From Bradyrhizobium pachyrhizi (GTDB taxonomy: Bacteria > Pseudomonadota > Alphaproteobacteria > Rhizobiales > Xanthobacteraceae), in the NCBI RefSeq assembly GCF_001189245.1, contig NZ_LFIQ01000065.1, forward strand, positions 17,567-50,227: a stretch of DNA of 32,661 nt, in the 5' to 3' direction. Position numbers and translations under genes: made by a program. Position 1 is the first letter of the stretch, and each line of letters starts with the position of its first letter. Positions 18,792 through 30,060 of the stretch are shown here, one piece after another. Below the pieces are notes generated by a model, which was given only the letters and a program-made list of their open reading frames with translations, searched no databases and was not told where the DNA came from.

Positions 18792-19096
18792 TTTCCCGCA
18801 CACGCCTCAAATCGATTCTGACCGGGCTCGCCCTCTATACGCTGGCGGCGCTGATGGTCGGCTATTTCGGTGTCAACGCCTACACCGGCAAATACGGCTT
18901 GAACGCGCGGCAGGAGCTCGATCAGGAGATTATCGCGCTGACCTCCGAGCTGGCGCGGTTGAAGAAGGAGCGGGCCGAGGGCGAGCAGCGGGTGTCGCTG
19001 TTGCGGTCGGACCGGGTCGATCCCGACATGCTGGACGAGCGTGCGCGCTTCCAGCTCGACTACGCCAATCCGCGTGATCTCGTTCGGATCAAGTAA
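18776..19096 (+). CDS. FtsB/DivIC-like septum formation initiator
   Basis: Small single-pass membrane protein of 106 residues (102 if the ATG at 18788 is used). A short basic cytoplasmic start (SRTRLK) precedes a membrane segment at about 14-35, and then a coiled coil at about 45-80 (QELDQEIIALTSELARLKKE), ending with the DPDMLDERARFQLDYANP box typical of the family. FtsB-like proteins bridge FtsL and FtsQ in the divisome. In alphaproteobacteria this gene commonly sits between eno and pdhA, as here. Neither start has a clear ribosome site; a hairpin spans both. Confidence 0.87.
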   Translation: MLAAMVSRTRLKSILTGLALYTLAALMVGYFGVNAYTGKYGLNARQELDQEIIALTSELARLKKERAEGEQRVSLLRSDRVDPDMLDERARFQLDYANPRDLVRIK

Positions 19097-19262
19097 CTGA
19101 CGACGCGTTCTCAAATTTCAAAATCATTCGCGCGCTATCACAAAAATGTCGCGCTGCGCTGCAGTGCGGCATAGCAAAATTCCATCGGGCGAACGCAATC
19201 CTTCCAAGGCGATTTGAGTTGGGTTAGAGAGGGTTCTCCGACTTCTCTCACCCGGAATTGCC

Positions 19263-20282
19263 ATGGCCGCACCCAAGAAAAGCGTCGCAAAAGAATCAGG
19301 GCAGGAGAAGGCCGGCTCTCCCCCCGAATTCACCAAGGAGCAGGAGCTCAAGGCACTGCGGGACATGCTCCTGATCCGGCGCTTCGAGGAGAAGGCCGGT
19401 CAACTCTACGGCATGGGTGCGATCGGCGGTTTCTGCCATCTCTATATCGGCCAGGAAGCGGTCGTGGTCGGCATGCAGATGGCGCTGAAGCCGGGTGACG
19501 AGGTCATAACCGGCTACCGGGACCACGGCCACATGCTGGCCTGCGACATGGAAGCCAGGGGCGTGATGGCCGAATTGACCGGACGCCGCGGCGGCTATTC
19601 CCGCGGCAAGGGCGGCTCCATGCACATGTTCAGCAAGGAGAAGCACTTTTACGGCGGTCACGGAATCGTGGGCGCGCAGGTGTCGCTCGGCACCGGCCTT
19701 GCGTTCGCCAACCGCTATCGCGGCAACGATAACGTCAGCGTGACCTATTTCGGCGACGGCGCGGCCAACCAGGGCCAGGTCTACGAAAGCTTCAACATGG
19801 CGGAGCTGTGGAAGCTGCCGGTGATCTACGTGATCGAGAACAACCGCTATGCGATGGGCACCTCGGTGTCGCGCGCATCGGCCCAGCAGGATTTCTCCAA
19901 GCGCGGCGCCTCCTTCAACATTCCGGGCAAGCAGGTCGACGGCATGGACGTGCGCGCGGTCAAGGCCGCCGCCGATGAGGCCGTGGCCTGGTGCCGCGGC
20001 GGCAACGGCCCGATGATTTTGGAGATGCAGACCTACCGCTACCGCGGCCACTCGATGTCCGATCCGGCGAAGTACCGCACGCGCGAGGAGGTCGAGAAGG
20101 TGCGTCACGACCAGGACCCGATCGAGCAGGTGCGCAACCGCTTGCTGGCCGCAGGCGCCAGCGAGCAGGACCTGAAGGCGATCGACGCCGAGGTGCGCGA
20201 GATCGTCAACGAGGCCGCCGACTTCGCGCAGCACGATCCGGAGCCGGATCCGGCCGAGCTCTACACCGACATCTACCGCTGA
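19263..20282 (+). CDS. pdhA: pyruvate dehydrogenase E1 component, alpha subunit
   Basis: Thiamine diphosphate-dependent subunit that, with E1-beta, decarboxylates pyruvate and acetylates the lipoyl groups of E2. The 339-residue protein has a short Lys/Ala-rich start, then the E1-alpha fold. The TPP/Mg motif runs from GDGAANQGQ to ENNRYAMGTS, and the phosphorylation-loop-like region YRYRGHSMSDPAKYR is conserved. HMFSKEKHFYGGHGIVGAQ is the characteristic substrate-side segment. The ATG at 19263 begins a well-conserved start; no strong ribosome site is seen. It leads a same-strand cluster of pdhA, pdhB, a DUF5076 gene, pdhC, two small genes and lpd. The 166-base gap upstream should contain the main promoter. 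Confidence 0.97.
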   Translation: MAAPKKSVAKESGQEKAGSPPEFTKEQELKALRDMLLIRRFEEKAGQLYGMGAIGGFCHLYIGQEAVVVGMQMALKPGDEVITGYRDHGHMLACDMEARGVMAELTGRRGGYSRGKGGSMHMFSKEKHFYGGHGIVGAQVSLGTGLAFANRYRGNDNVSVTYFGDGAANQGQVYESFNMAELWKLPVIYVIENNRYAMGTSVSRASAQQDFSKRGASFNIPGKQVDGMDVRAVKAAADEAVAWCRGGNGPMILEMQTYRYRGHSMSDPAKYRTREEVEKVRHDQDPIEQVRNRLLAAGASEQDLKAIDAEVREIVNEAADFAQHDPEPDPAELYTDIYR

Positions 20283-20327
20283 CCCCACCCGCGCAGACGA
20301 ATTTCAAGACCGATTTCGGGAGCCGAT

Positions 20328-21722
<1,395 letters not shown>

Positions 21723-21727
21723 CGCCG

Positions 21728-22033
21728 ATGGCCGGTCCCAAGGAGCAGCCGCTGCCGCCTGACGTGATGGGCCGCGACGACGCCATCGAGGTGCTGCGCG
21801 CCTTCGTCGTCGACGGCGGCCTGTCGATCGCATTCCAGCGCGCTTTCGAGGAGCCGGACATGTGGGGGTTGATGCTGGTCGACATCGCCCGCCATGCCGC
21901 GCGCGCCTATGCGCGCGAGAGCGAATACACCGAGGACGAGGCGCTCGCGCGCATCGTCGAGATGTTCGAAGCCGAAATCGCCCGGCCGACCGACATGGGC
22001 CAAACCAAACCGCGGTCGCAACAAGGTCACTGA
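21728..22033 (+). CDS. DUF5076-type small protein in the pdh cluster
   Basis: A 101-residue soluble, acidic, mostly helical protein of unknown function that I recognise as the DUF5076 type. The features seen are a proline-rich start ([10 protein letters not shown]), then [37 protein letters not shown] and a C-terminal helix [16 protein letters not shown]. No catalytic motif or membrane segment is visible. The ATG follows the pdhB stop by 5 bases and the stop precedes pdhC by 2 bases, so it is translated from the pdh mRNA. That position suggests a role linked to assembly or control of the complex, but this is inference only. Confidence 0.85.
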   Translation: MAGPKEQPLPPDVMGRDDAIEVLRAFVVDGGLSIAFQRAFEEPDMWGLMLVDIARHAARAYARESEYTEDEALARIVEMFEAEIARPTDMGQTKPRSQQGH

Positions 22034-22035
22034 CA

Positions 22036-23397
22036 ATGCCGATCAATATTCTCATGCCCGCGCTGTCGCCGACGATGGAAAAGGGCAACCTCGCCAAGTG
22101 GCTCAAGAAAGAGGGCGACAAGGTCAAGTCCGGTGACGTGATCGCGGAGATCGAGACCGACAAGGCGACGATGGAAGTCGAGGCGGTCGACGAAGGCACG
22201 ATCGCCAAGATCCTGGTGCCCGAGGGCACCCAGGACGTGCCGGTCAACGACGTCATCGCGGTCATGGCCGGCGACGGCGAGGATGTGAAGGCGGCGGCCA
22301 GCGCCGGAGCGGGCGCCGCACCGGCGGCGAAACCCGCCGAAGCGCCGAAGCCCGCCGCACAGGCCGCGCCTGCGGCGGCTCCCGCACCGGCGGCGGCGCC
22401 GAAGCCGCCGGCCGCAGCGCCCGCAGCGGTGCCGCAGGCCGCTGCACCGGCCGCGCAAGCGAACGGCCACGCCCGCGTGTTCTCATCGCCTCTGGCGCGC
22501 CGGCTGGCAAAGGAAGCCGGCATCGATCTCGCCCGCATCACCGGCACCGGCCCGCATGGCCGCGTCATCGCGCGCGACGTCGACGAGGCCAAGTCCGGCA
22601 AGGGCCTGAAGGCGCCGGCGGCCGCGCCCGCCGCGGGATCGAGCATCGCGCCGTCGATGTCGGACAAGCAGATCCTCGCGCTGTTCGAGCCGGGCTCCTA
22701 CGAAGTGGTGCCGCATGACGGCATGCGCCGCACCATCGCGCAGCGTCTCACCGCCTCGGTGCAGAACGTCCCGCACTTCTACCTCACCATCGACTGCGAC
22801 ATCGGCAAGCTGCTCGCCGCGCGCGAGGAGATCAACGCCGCAGCGCCGAAGGACAAGGAGAAGAAGCCGCTCTACAAGATCTCGGTCAACGACTTCGTCA
22901 TCAAGGCGATGGCGGTCGCGCTGCAGAAGATTCCGAACTGCAACGTCAGCTGGACCGAAGGCGGCATGCTCAAGCACAAGCATTCCGACGTCGGCGTCGC
23001 GGTGGCGATGCCGGGCGGCCTGATCACGCCGATCATCCGCAAGGCCGAGACCAAGACGCTCTCGACCATTTCCAACGAGATGAAGGATTTCGCCGCCCGC
23101 GCCCGCGCCCGCAAGCTGAAGCCGGAGGAATATCAGGGCGGCACCACCGCGGTCTCCAACCTCGGCATGTACGGCATCAACCACTTCACCGCCGTGATCA
23201 ACCCGCCGCATGCCTCGATCCTCGCGGTCGGCACCTCGGAGGAACGTCCGGTGGTGCGCGGCGGCAAGATCGAGATCGCGCACATGATGAGCGTGACCTT
23301 GTCATGCGATCACCGCGCGATCGACGGCGCGCTCGGCGCCGAACTGATCGGCGCCTTCAAGCAGCTGATCGAAAACCCCGTGATGATGATGGTGTGA
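22036..23397 (+). CDS. pdhC: pyruvate dehydrogenase E2, dihydrolipoamide acetyltransferase
   Basis: Core subunit that transfers the acetyl group from lipoamide to CoA. The 453-residue protein has one lipoyl domain (1-80, Lys43 in [11 protein letters not shown]), a long Ala/Pro linker (about 85-150), a peripheral subunit-binding domain ([20 protein letters not shown], then [13 protein letters not shown]), a second linker, and the acyltransferase domain from about 225. Catalytic His426 and Asp430 lie in [10 protein letters not shown] close to the C-terminus. Order and length are standard for alphaproteobacterial E2. The start at 22036 comes 2 bases after the DUF5076 stop, so translation is probably coupled. 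Confidence 0.97.
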   Translation: MPINILMPALSPTMEKGNLAKWLKKEGDKVKSGDVIAEIETDKATMEVEAVDEGTIAKILVPEGTQDVPVNDVIAVMAGDGEDVKAAASAGAGAAPAAKPAEAPKPAAQAAPAAAPAPAAAPKPPAAAPAAVPQAAAPAAQANGHARVFSSPLARRLAKEAGIDLARITGTGPHGRVIARDVDEAKSGKGLKAPAAAPAAGSSIAPSMSDKQILALFEPGSYEVVPHDGMRRTIAQRLTASVQNVPHFYLTIDCDIGKLLAAREEINAAAPKDKEKKPLYKISVNDFVIKAMAVALQKIPNCNVSWTEGGMLKHKHSDVGVAVAMPGGLITPIIRKAETKTLSTISNEMKDFAARARARKLKPEEYQGGTTAVSNLGMYGINHFTAVINPPHASILAVGTSEERPVVRGGKIEIAHMMSVTLSCDHRAIDGALGAELIGAFKQLIENPVMMMV

Positions 23398-23409
23398 CGG
23401 GCATCCGCC

Positions 23410-23586
23410 ATGTACGCGATCGTCGGTCCGTACGTCCTGCTCGCCGCCGTCGCCGTCGCGTTGCTTGTCGCGGTCAACCGCGACCTGATATCGACGGTCC
23501 AGTTCAGGATCATGATGATCGGCGCCGCGGTGCTGGCGCTGGCGTGGTCCGTGTTCCTCGGTGCGGTATGGCGGGAGTACGGATGA
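23410..23586 (+). CDS. small two-TM membrane protein
   Basis: A 58-codon frame starting ATG at 23410, 12 bases after the pdhC stop. The product begins MYAIVGPYVLLAAVAVALL and has two hydrophobic stretches, about 4-22 and 34-53, joined by the charged NRD loop and ending WREYG. No family is recognised. Its stop is immediately followed by the ATG of the next small gene. Hydrophobic, non-random composition and tight packing support a real gene, but its small size leaves doubt. Confidence 0.6.
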   Translation: MYAIVGPYVLLAAVAVALLVAVNRDLISTVQFRIMMIGAAVLALAWSVFLGAVWREYG

Positions 23587-23829
23587 ATGGCCGGCACGGC
23601 TCGCACGCGCTGGCCCTGGATCTCGCTGTTGCTGTCGGCCGCGCTGGTCTGCAATCCGGTCGGGTTCGATTTTCTGCACTCAGCGTTCTTCGCCGGCGAA
23701 CAGCTGGCGCGGAACATCGCCCAGCCGATCGTGCTGACGGCCCTGGCCATCATGGCCCTGGTGATCGGGCTCGAATGGCTGGTCAGGTCATTGATCGCAA
23801 GAAGCCGCGCCCGCGGCGTCACACGTTGA
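23587..23829 (+). CDS. small membrane protein between pdhC and lpd
   Basis: An 80-residue protein whose ATG directly follows the TGA of the preceding small ORF, so translation is probably coupled. It has two hydrophobic segments, about 11-25 (ISLLLSAALVCNPVGF) and 46-66 (AQPIVLTALAIMALVIGLEW), and a basic C-terminal tail (RSLIARSRARGVTR), suggesting both ends face the cytoplasm. No domain is recognised. It ends 17 bases before lpd. Position within a central metabolic operon is curious; a role in tethering the complex to the membrane is possible but unsupported. Confidence 0.68.
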   Translation: MAGTARTRWPWISLLLSAALVCNPVGFDFLHSAFFAGEQLARNIAQPIVLTALAIMALVIGLEWLVRSLIARSRARGVTR

Positions 23830-23846
23830 GTTGAACGGGAGCCGCC

Positions 23847-25268
23847 ATGGCCGACACATCCTTTGACGTCATCATCATCGGCTCCGGCCCCGGCGGCTAC
23901 GTGACCGCGATCCGCGCGGCGCAGCTCGGTTTCAAGACCGCGATCGTCGAGAAATCCTATCTCGGCGGCATCTGCCTGAACTGGGGCTGCATCCCGACCA
24001 AGGCGCTGCTGCGCTCCGCCGAGATCTATCACTACATGCAGCACGCCAAGGATTACGGGCTGTCTGCCGACAACGTCTCGTTCGATCCGAAGGCCGTGGT
24101 GCAGCGCTCGCGCGGCGTCTCGAAGCGCCTCAATGACGGCGTCGGCTTCCTGATGAAGAAGAACAAGGTCACGGTGATCTGGGGCGAGGCCACGATCGAC
24201 GCGCCCGGCAAGATCACGGTGAAGAAGTCGGCGGCCGAGGCGCCGAAGGGCGCCAGCGGCGAGGGCACCTATCAGGCCAAGCACATCATCATCGCGACCG
24301 GCGCGCGGCCGCGCGTGCTGCCCGGGCTCGAGCCCGACAAGAAGCTGATCTGGACCTATTTCGAGGCGATGGTGCCGGAGCGGATGCCGAAATCGCTGCT
24401 GGTGGTCGGCTCCGGCGCGATCGGCATCGAGTTCGCCTCGTTCTTCCACACCATGGGCGCCGACGTCACCGTGGTCGAGGTGCTGCCGCAGATCCTGCCG
24501 GTCGAGGACGCGGAGATCGCCGGTCTTGCGCGCAAACGCTTCGAGAAGATGGGTATCAAGATTCTCACCTCGACCGAGGTGACAAAACTCGAGAAGAAGG
24601 CCGATAGCGTGGTCGCGACCATCGACGACGGCAAGGAGAAGCCGCAGGCGGTCGAGTTCGAGCGGGTGATCTCGGCGGTCGGGGTAGTCGGCAATATCGA
24701 GAATCTCGGGCTGGAGAAGCTTGGCGTCAAAACCGACCGCGGCTGCATCGTGATCGACGGCCTCGGCAAGACCAACGTCCCCGGCATCTACGCCATCGGC
24801 GACGTCGCGGGGCCGCCGATGCTCGCGCACAAGGCCGAGCATGAGGGCGTGATCTGCATCGAAGCGATCAAGGGCCTGCATCCGCATCCGATGGACAAAC
24901 TGATGATCCCGGGCTGCACCTATTGCAATCCGCAGGTCGCCTCGGTCGGTTTGACTGAAGCCAAGGCCAAGGAAGGCGGCCGCGAGATCCGCGTCGGCCG
25001 CTTCCCGTTCGTCGGCAACGGCAAGGCGATTGCGCTCGGCGAGGACCAGGGCCTCGTCAAGGTGGTGTTCGACAAGAAGACCGGCCAGCTGCTCGGCGCC
25101 CACATGATCGGCGCCGAAGTCACCGAGCTGATCCAGGGCTATGTGGTGGCGATGAATCTGGAGACCACGGAAGAAGAACTGATGCACACCGTATTCCCGC
25201 ATCCGACCTTGTCGGAAATGATGAAGGAAGCGGTGCTCGACGCCTATGGGCGCGTGCTGAATATCTGA
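23847..25268 (+). CDS. lpdA: dihydrolipoyl dehydrogenase (E3)
   Basis: FAD enzyme that reoxidises dihydrolipoamide with NAD+, completing the pyruvate dehydrogenase cycle. The 473-residue protein has the FAD-binding GSGPGGYVTAIRAA at 12-25, the redox-active pair Cys43 and Cys48 in GGICLNWGCIPTKAL, the NAD-binding VVGSGAIGIEFA, the second FAD motif YAIGDVAGPPMLAHKA, and the interface catalytic pair His452 and Glu457 in HPTLSE. The ATG at 23847 follows GGGAGC. Because it lies in the pdh cluster it is most likely the E3 for pyruvate dehydrogenase; separate copies usually serve other complexes. Confidence 0.97.
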   Translation: MADTSFDVIIIGSGPGGYVTAIRAAQLGFKTAIVEKSYLGGICLNWGCIPTKALLRSAEIYHYMQHAKDYGLSADNVSFDPKAVVQRSRGVSKRLNDGVGFLMKKNKVTVIWGEATIDAPGKITVKKSAAEAPKGASGEGTYQAKHIIIATGARPRVLPGLEPDKKLIWTYFEAMVPERMPKSLLVVGSGAIGIEFASFFHTMGADVTVVEVLPQILPVEDAEIAGLARKRFEKMGIKILTSTEVTKLEKKADSVVATIDDGKEKPQAVEFERVISAVGVVGNIENLGLEKLGVKTDRGCIVIDGLGKTNVPGIYAIGDVAGPPMLAHKAEHEGVICIEAIKGLHPHPMDKLMIPGCTYCNPQVASVGLTEAKAKEGGREIRVGRFPFVGNGKAIALGEDQGLVKVVFDKKTGQLLGAHMIGAEVTELIQGYVVAMNLETTEEELMHTVFPHPTLSEMMKEAVLDAYGRVLNI

Positions 25269-25281
25269 GTGGCCGAATTCA

Positions 25282-25370
25282 GCTCGTCATGCGCGGACTT
25301 GACCCGCGCATCCATCAAGCGAAAGCTTTTTTGCAGATGGATCGCCGGGTCAAGCCCGGCGATGACGAGC
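25282..25370. repeat. double-hairpin palindromic element after lpd
   Basis: Two 35-nt arms (25282-25316 and 25336-25370) are reverse complements except for a few positions, around a 19-nt spacer. Each arm also folds alone: GCGCGG with CCGCGC in the left arm, CGCCGGG with CCCGGCG in the right. The two arms therefore differ in sequence yet keep internal pairing. It begins 13 bases after the lpd stop and may mark the end of the pdh transcript. Confidence 0.8.
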
Positions 25371-25414
25371 GGAAAGAGCCGTTGACGCAAGAAGCCTGAG
25401 AAAGAACAGAGCCA

Positions 25415-26656
<1,242 letters not shown>

Positions 26657-26666
26657 CGCCTCATCC

Positions 26667-26697
26667 GAAGGGCCATCTTGTCGAAAGGTGGCCCTTC
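26667..26697. terminator. 13-bp stem hairpin after the threonine synthase-like gene
   Basis: GAAGGGCCATCTT (26667-26679) pairs with AAGGTGGCCCTTC (26685-26697) with one wobble and the loop GTCGA. It begins 11 bases after the stop. It is followed by A residues rather than T, so termination would need Rho or act only weakly; it may instead protect the mRNA end. Confidence 0.45.
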
Positions 26698-26735
26698 AAA
26701 AATAATTGGAAACAAGAAAATTGAGGGAGAGCGTG

Positions 26736-27704
26736 ATGCGGAAGCTGGTTCTGGCCGTGTTGGCGATGTTGGCGTTAACGGGGACCGCTTCCGCGGAAAC
26801 CTATCCCGCGCGCCCGATCACCATCGTGGTGCCGTTTGCTGCCGGCGGCCCCTCGGATGCGATGGCACGCATCCTCGGCGAGCGCATGAAGCAGTCGCTG
26901 GGCGAGGTGTTGCTGATCGAGAACGTGACCGGTGCGGGCGGCTCGATCGGCGTCGGCCGTGCGGTGCGCTCGGCGCCCGACGGCTACACCATCTCGTTCG
27001 GCCATCTCGGCACCCATGTCGCGAATGGCGCGATCTACAAGCTCGGCTACGACCTCGTCACCGATCTCGTGCCGGTGGTGCTGCTGCCGAGCAACCCGAT
27101 GATCATCGTCAGCAAGAACGCCGTGCCGGCGAAGTCGCTGAAGGAATTGCTCGAGTGGCTGAAGTCGCGGCCGGCGCCGCCAACCGCGGGCACAGCCGGC
27201 GCCGGCAGCGGCAGCCATATCGCCGGGCTCTATTTCGAGAACGTCTCCGGCATCAAGCTGCAGTATGTGCCGTATCGCGGCACCGGCCCGGCGCTGAACG
27301 ACCTCGTCGCCGGTCAGATCGACATCATCGTCGACCAGACCTCGAACTCGATCAACCAGGTCCGCGCCGGCAATATCCGCGCCTATGCGGTCACCGATTC
27401 CAAGCGGGTCGCGAATGCGCCCGACGTCCCGACGGTCGACGAGGCCGGCCTGCCGGGCTTCCACATGACGCTGTGGTCCGGCCTCTGGGTGCCAAAGGGT
27501 ACCCCGAAGGAAATCGTGGCTAGGCTCAACGCCGCTGCGGTCGAGGCGATGGCCGATCCGGCCGTGCAGAAGCAGCTCGAGAATTTGGGCTTGCAGATGC
27601 CGCCGAAGGATCAGCTCACACCGGATGCACTCGGCACCTGGCAGAAGGCGGAAATCGCCAAATGGTGGCCGATGATCAAGGCGGCGAATGTGAAGGTGGA
27701 TTGA
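26736..27704 (+). CDS. Bug-family (TctC-type) tripartite tricarboxylate transporter substrate-binding protein
   Basis: Periplasmic binding protein of 322 residues. A Sec signal peptide (RKLVLAVLAMLALTGTASA, cleaved near residue 21) precedes YPARPITIVVPFAAGGPSDAMAR, the Bug-family opening. VENVTGAGG-like LIENVTGAGGSIG, YRGTGPALNDLVAGQID and GLWVPKGTPKEIV are further family hallmarks. Bug proteins deliver carboxylates or similar anions to TctAB permeases, but none is present here, as is usual for orphan Bug genes. The ATG at 26736 has the ribosome site GAGGGAG at 26723-26729. It follows the threonine synthase-like gene; functional linkage is not shown. Confidence 0.92.
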   Translation: MRKLVLAVLAMLALTGTASAETYPARPITIVVPFAAGGPSDAMARILGERMKQSLGEVLLIENVTGAGGSIGVGRAVRSAPDGYTISFGHLGTHVANGAIYKLGYDLVTDLVPVVLLPSNPMIIVSKNAVPAKSLKELLEWLKSRPAPPTAGTAGAGSGSHIAGLYFENVSGIKLQYVPYRGTGPALNDLVAGQIDIIVDQTSNSINQVRAGNIRAYAVTDSKRVANAPDVPTVDEAGLPGFHMTLWSGLWVPKGTPKEIVARLNAAAVEAMADPAVQKQLENLGLQMPPKDQLTPDALGTWQKAEIAKWWPMIKAANVKVD

Positions 27705-27713
27705 AGGCGCAAC

Positions 27714-27834
27714 GTCGTCCCGGCGAAGGCCGGGACCCATTACCCCAAATGTCGGTTGCGGCGCGACGCTGGGGCCACGTTCCCGATCACAATCAAACGC
27801 GGTGGCTATGGGTCCCGGCCTTCGCCGGGACGAC
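27714..27834. repeat. perfect 27-bp inverted repeat between convergent genes
   Basis: The arms at 27714-27740 and 27808-27834 are perfect reverse complements around a 67-nt spacer, and each arm folds on itself (CCCGGC with GCCGGG). The element starts 9 bases after the binding-protein stop and ends 6 bases before the stop of the converging transglycosylase gene, so it fills the gap between two 3' ends. It resembles intergenic repeats common in Bradyrhizobium. Confidence 0.85.
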
Positions 27835-27840
27835 AGCGTC

Positions 27841-30060
27841 TTACTGCGACGGCATTGCCTCAGCCGGCGCCGCGTTGCTCTCCTGCGTCACGACGCGCTC
27901 GCCGTTCTTGGCCACTGCCGTGTCGGCATCCTCGAACCGCACCTGGTAGACCGCGAAATTCTCCATCACGCGCTGGACGTAGTTGCGCGTCTCGGAGATC
28001 GGGATCCGCTCCACCCAGTCGACCGGATCGACCTTGGGATCGCGCGGGTCGCCATAGGCCTTGATCCAGTCGCGGACGCGGCCGCGGCCGGCGTTGTAGC
28101 CGGCAAAGGTCATGATGTGGCAGTTGCGATATTCCGACAGCAAAGCGCTGAGCTCGGCTGCGCCCATCTGGGTGTTGTAGACGGGATCGGACACCATCCG
28201 GCTCCAGTCATAGCTGACGCCGAAGCGCTTGGCGGTGTCACGACCGGCTTCCGGCGTCACCTGCATCAGGCCGACGGCGTTGGCCGCCGACTTGTCGCGC
28301 TGGTCGAATGCGCTTTCGGTCCGCGCGATCGAGTAGGTCATGCTGCGCCCGATATCGGGCGCGATCGGCGTGTGCTTGGGAATGCCGATCACCGGGAAGG
28401 CGTAATGGTCGAAGGCAAAGCCGCGCGCGAGTGCGATCTTGCCGATCTGCAGCATGGCGCGGGCATCGTTGCGGCGGCCGGTCAGCTCGCCGAGCGCCTC
28501 GAGCATTCCGACATCGGTGCTTTCCTCGGCGAGGTCGGCTACGAAATAGAGCACGACGTCGGGCTCGCCGATCGCATAGAGCATATCGGCGGCGCGGACC
28601 CGCTCGTCGGCCGCCATGCTGCCGGCGCTGGCCGCCGGCGAGGGCGCGCGCAGCTCGACGCCACCATCACGGCCGAGCCTGGCCAGCGCGAGCTGACCGT
28701 AATAGGCCGTCGGGTAGCGCGCGGCGGCTTGGTAGTCGGCCCGCATCGCCGCGGAATTGCCGAGTGCCTCGGCGGCGCGACCACGCCAATAGGCGGCGCG
28801 CGCCAGCACGGTCGGGTTGGTCTGGCCCTCGTCGATATGCGCGAAGTGCGCCGCGGCGGTCTTGGCGTCGTTGAGATAACGCAGCGCGATCCAGCCGCGC
28901 ATGAAGTGCATGTCGGAGCGGTAATAAGGATTGTCCGGCGCCGCCGCGGGCCGGATCACGTCATAGGCGGCCTGGTACTCGCCCTGGTCGAGCAGCTTGC
29001 GGGAGAGGATGCGGCGCTCGCGCCACCACTGGTCGGTGTCCTGCTGCGCCATCGTCTCGGGCTCAGCCGCGATCGTCACGCGCGCGGCTTCGTCGACCTT
29101 GTTCTTCGCGAGCAGCCACTGAATTCGGCACAGCGTGTAGCCGAGATCGCGGCGGGCCTCGGCCGGCACATCGTTGAGTGTGCCCTCTGCCTTGCTGGAT
29201 TGTCCGCGGACCGCGCCGCAGGCTTTCACGATCGCCAGATCGTCGCTGCCGAGCCGCTGTGCCGCGCGCTTCGCGCCGGCGAGATCCTTGGCGCCGATCC
29301 GCTTGTCCATGCGCGCGCGATGGTCGTCCCGCGTCAGCAGGTCCTTGAAGGCATCATAGGCGTCGCTCTCGGTGCGATCGGACAGTTCCTCCGAGCGCCA
29401 GGCTTCGCGCACCAGCCGGGTGGCGCCGTCGCGGTCGCCTTCGGCCAGCAGCGTGCGGGCGAGCGCGAACTTGCCCTTTGCGCTGATCGGCTGATCGAGG
29501 GTGAAGCCGTGCACCGTGGCCGGATCGCTGCGCTCCTGCCAGATCCGCGCTTCGGCGCGCTTGCGCAGCAGCGTGACGCTCGGCCAATCCGGATTGGCCG
29601 TCACGAATGCCGCGTAGCGGCTGAATGGCGCACTCGATTCCGAGTGGCGCAGCAGATACCACTCGACGAGTTTTCGCCCGACCGGGTCGGTGATTCTGGC
29701 CTGGATATCGGTCGCGTCGCTGGTCCTGCCTCTGCGCGCGGCAAGGATCGCGTCCCTGATCGTGGCGAGATCGCCCGACAATTGCGGCCCGGCGGATTTC
29801 TCCGGCTCGGGCGCCTTCTCAGCGGATTTGGAAGGAGCGGATTTGGCCTTTGCGGATTTTCGTTTATCGGCGCCATGTCTGGCGTGCCGCCGCTTGCCGG
29901 AGGCACTCTCGCGCGCGGCCTTGGCGCCATGCGCCTTCTTGTCCCCGTGGCCGCTCTTGGCCTGGTGCTGATGATGCGGCTTGGCGGTCGCCTGGACCGG
30001 AAGCAGCGCGAGCGCGGCGGCGGTGGCGAAGCACGCCAGCGGACGTAGGCAACGGTTCAT
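27841..30060 (-). CDS. slt: soluble lytic murein transglycosylase (Slt70 family)
   Basis: Periplasmic enzyme that cleaves the MurNAc-GlcNAc bond of peptidoglycan to give 1,6-anhydro products. The 739-residue protein has a signal peptide (about 1-26, ending in VQATA), a His/Lys/Ala-rich low-complexity linker (about 27-90), a long alpha-helical superhelical U-domain (about 95-550) and the C-terminal SLT domain. Catalytic Glu582 lies in ARTESAFD, followed by NAVGLMQVTP and MTFAGYNAGRGRV, the standard SLT motifs. The ATG at 30058-30060 is preceded by a G-rich ribosome site. The basic linker is longer than in E. coli Slt70. The gene appears monocistronic. Confidence 0.95.
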   Translation of the reverse strand: MNRCLRPLACFATAAALALLPVQATAKPHHQHQAKSGHGDKKAHGAKAARESASGKRRHARHGADKRKSAKAKSAPSKSAEKAPEPEKSAGPQLSGDLATIRDAILAARRGRTSDATDIQARITDPVGRKLVEWYLLRHSESSAPFSRYAAFVTANPDWPSVTLLRKRAEARIWQERSDPATVHGFTLDQPISAKGKFALARTLLAEGDRDGATRLVREAWRSEELSDRTESDAYDAFKDLLTRDDHRARMDKRIGAKDLAGAKRAAQRLGSDDLAIVKACGAVRGQSSKAEGTLNDVPAEARRDLGYTLCRIQWLLAKNKVDEAARVTIAAEPETMAQQDTDQWWRERRILSRKLLDQGEYQAAYDVIRPAAAPDNPYYRSDMHFMRGWIALRYLNDAKTAAAHFAHIDEGQTNPTVLARAAYWRGRAAEALGNSAAMRADYQAAARYPTAYYGQLALARLGRDGGVELRAPSPAASAGSMAADERVRAADMLYAIGEPDVVLYFVADLAEESTDVGMLEALGELTGRRNDARAMLQIGKIALARGFAFDHYAFPVIGIPKHTPIAPDIGRSMTYSIARTESAFDQRDKSAANAVGLMQVTPEAGRDTAKRFGVSYDWSRMVSDPVYNTQMGAAELSALLSEYRNCHIMTFAGYNAGRGRVRDWIKAYGDPRDPKVDPVDWVERIPISETRNYVQRVMENFAVYQVRFEDADTAVAKNGERVVTQESNAAPAEAMPSQ

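Noticed and set aside
27802..30048. Long plus-strand frame opposite the transglycosylase gene
   Set aside because: The minus strand carries a complete Slt protein with signal peptide and catalytic Glu; the plus frame is a composition artefact.
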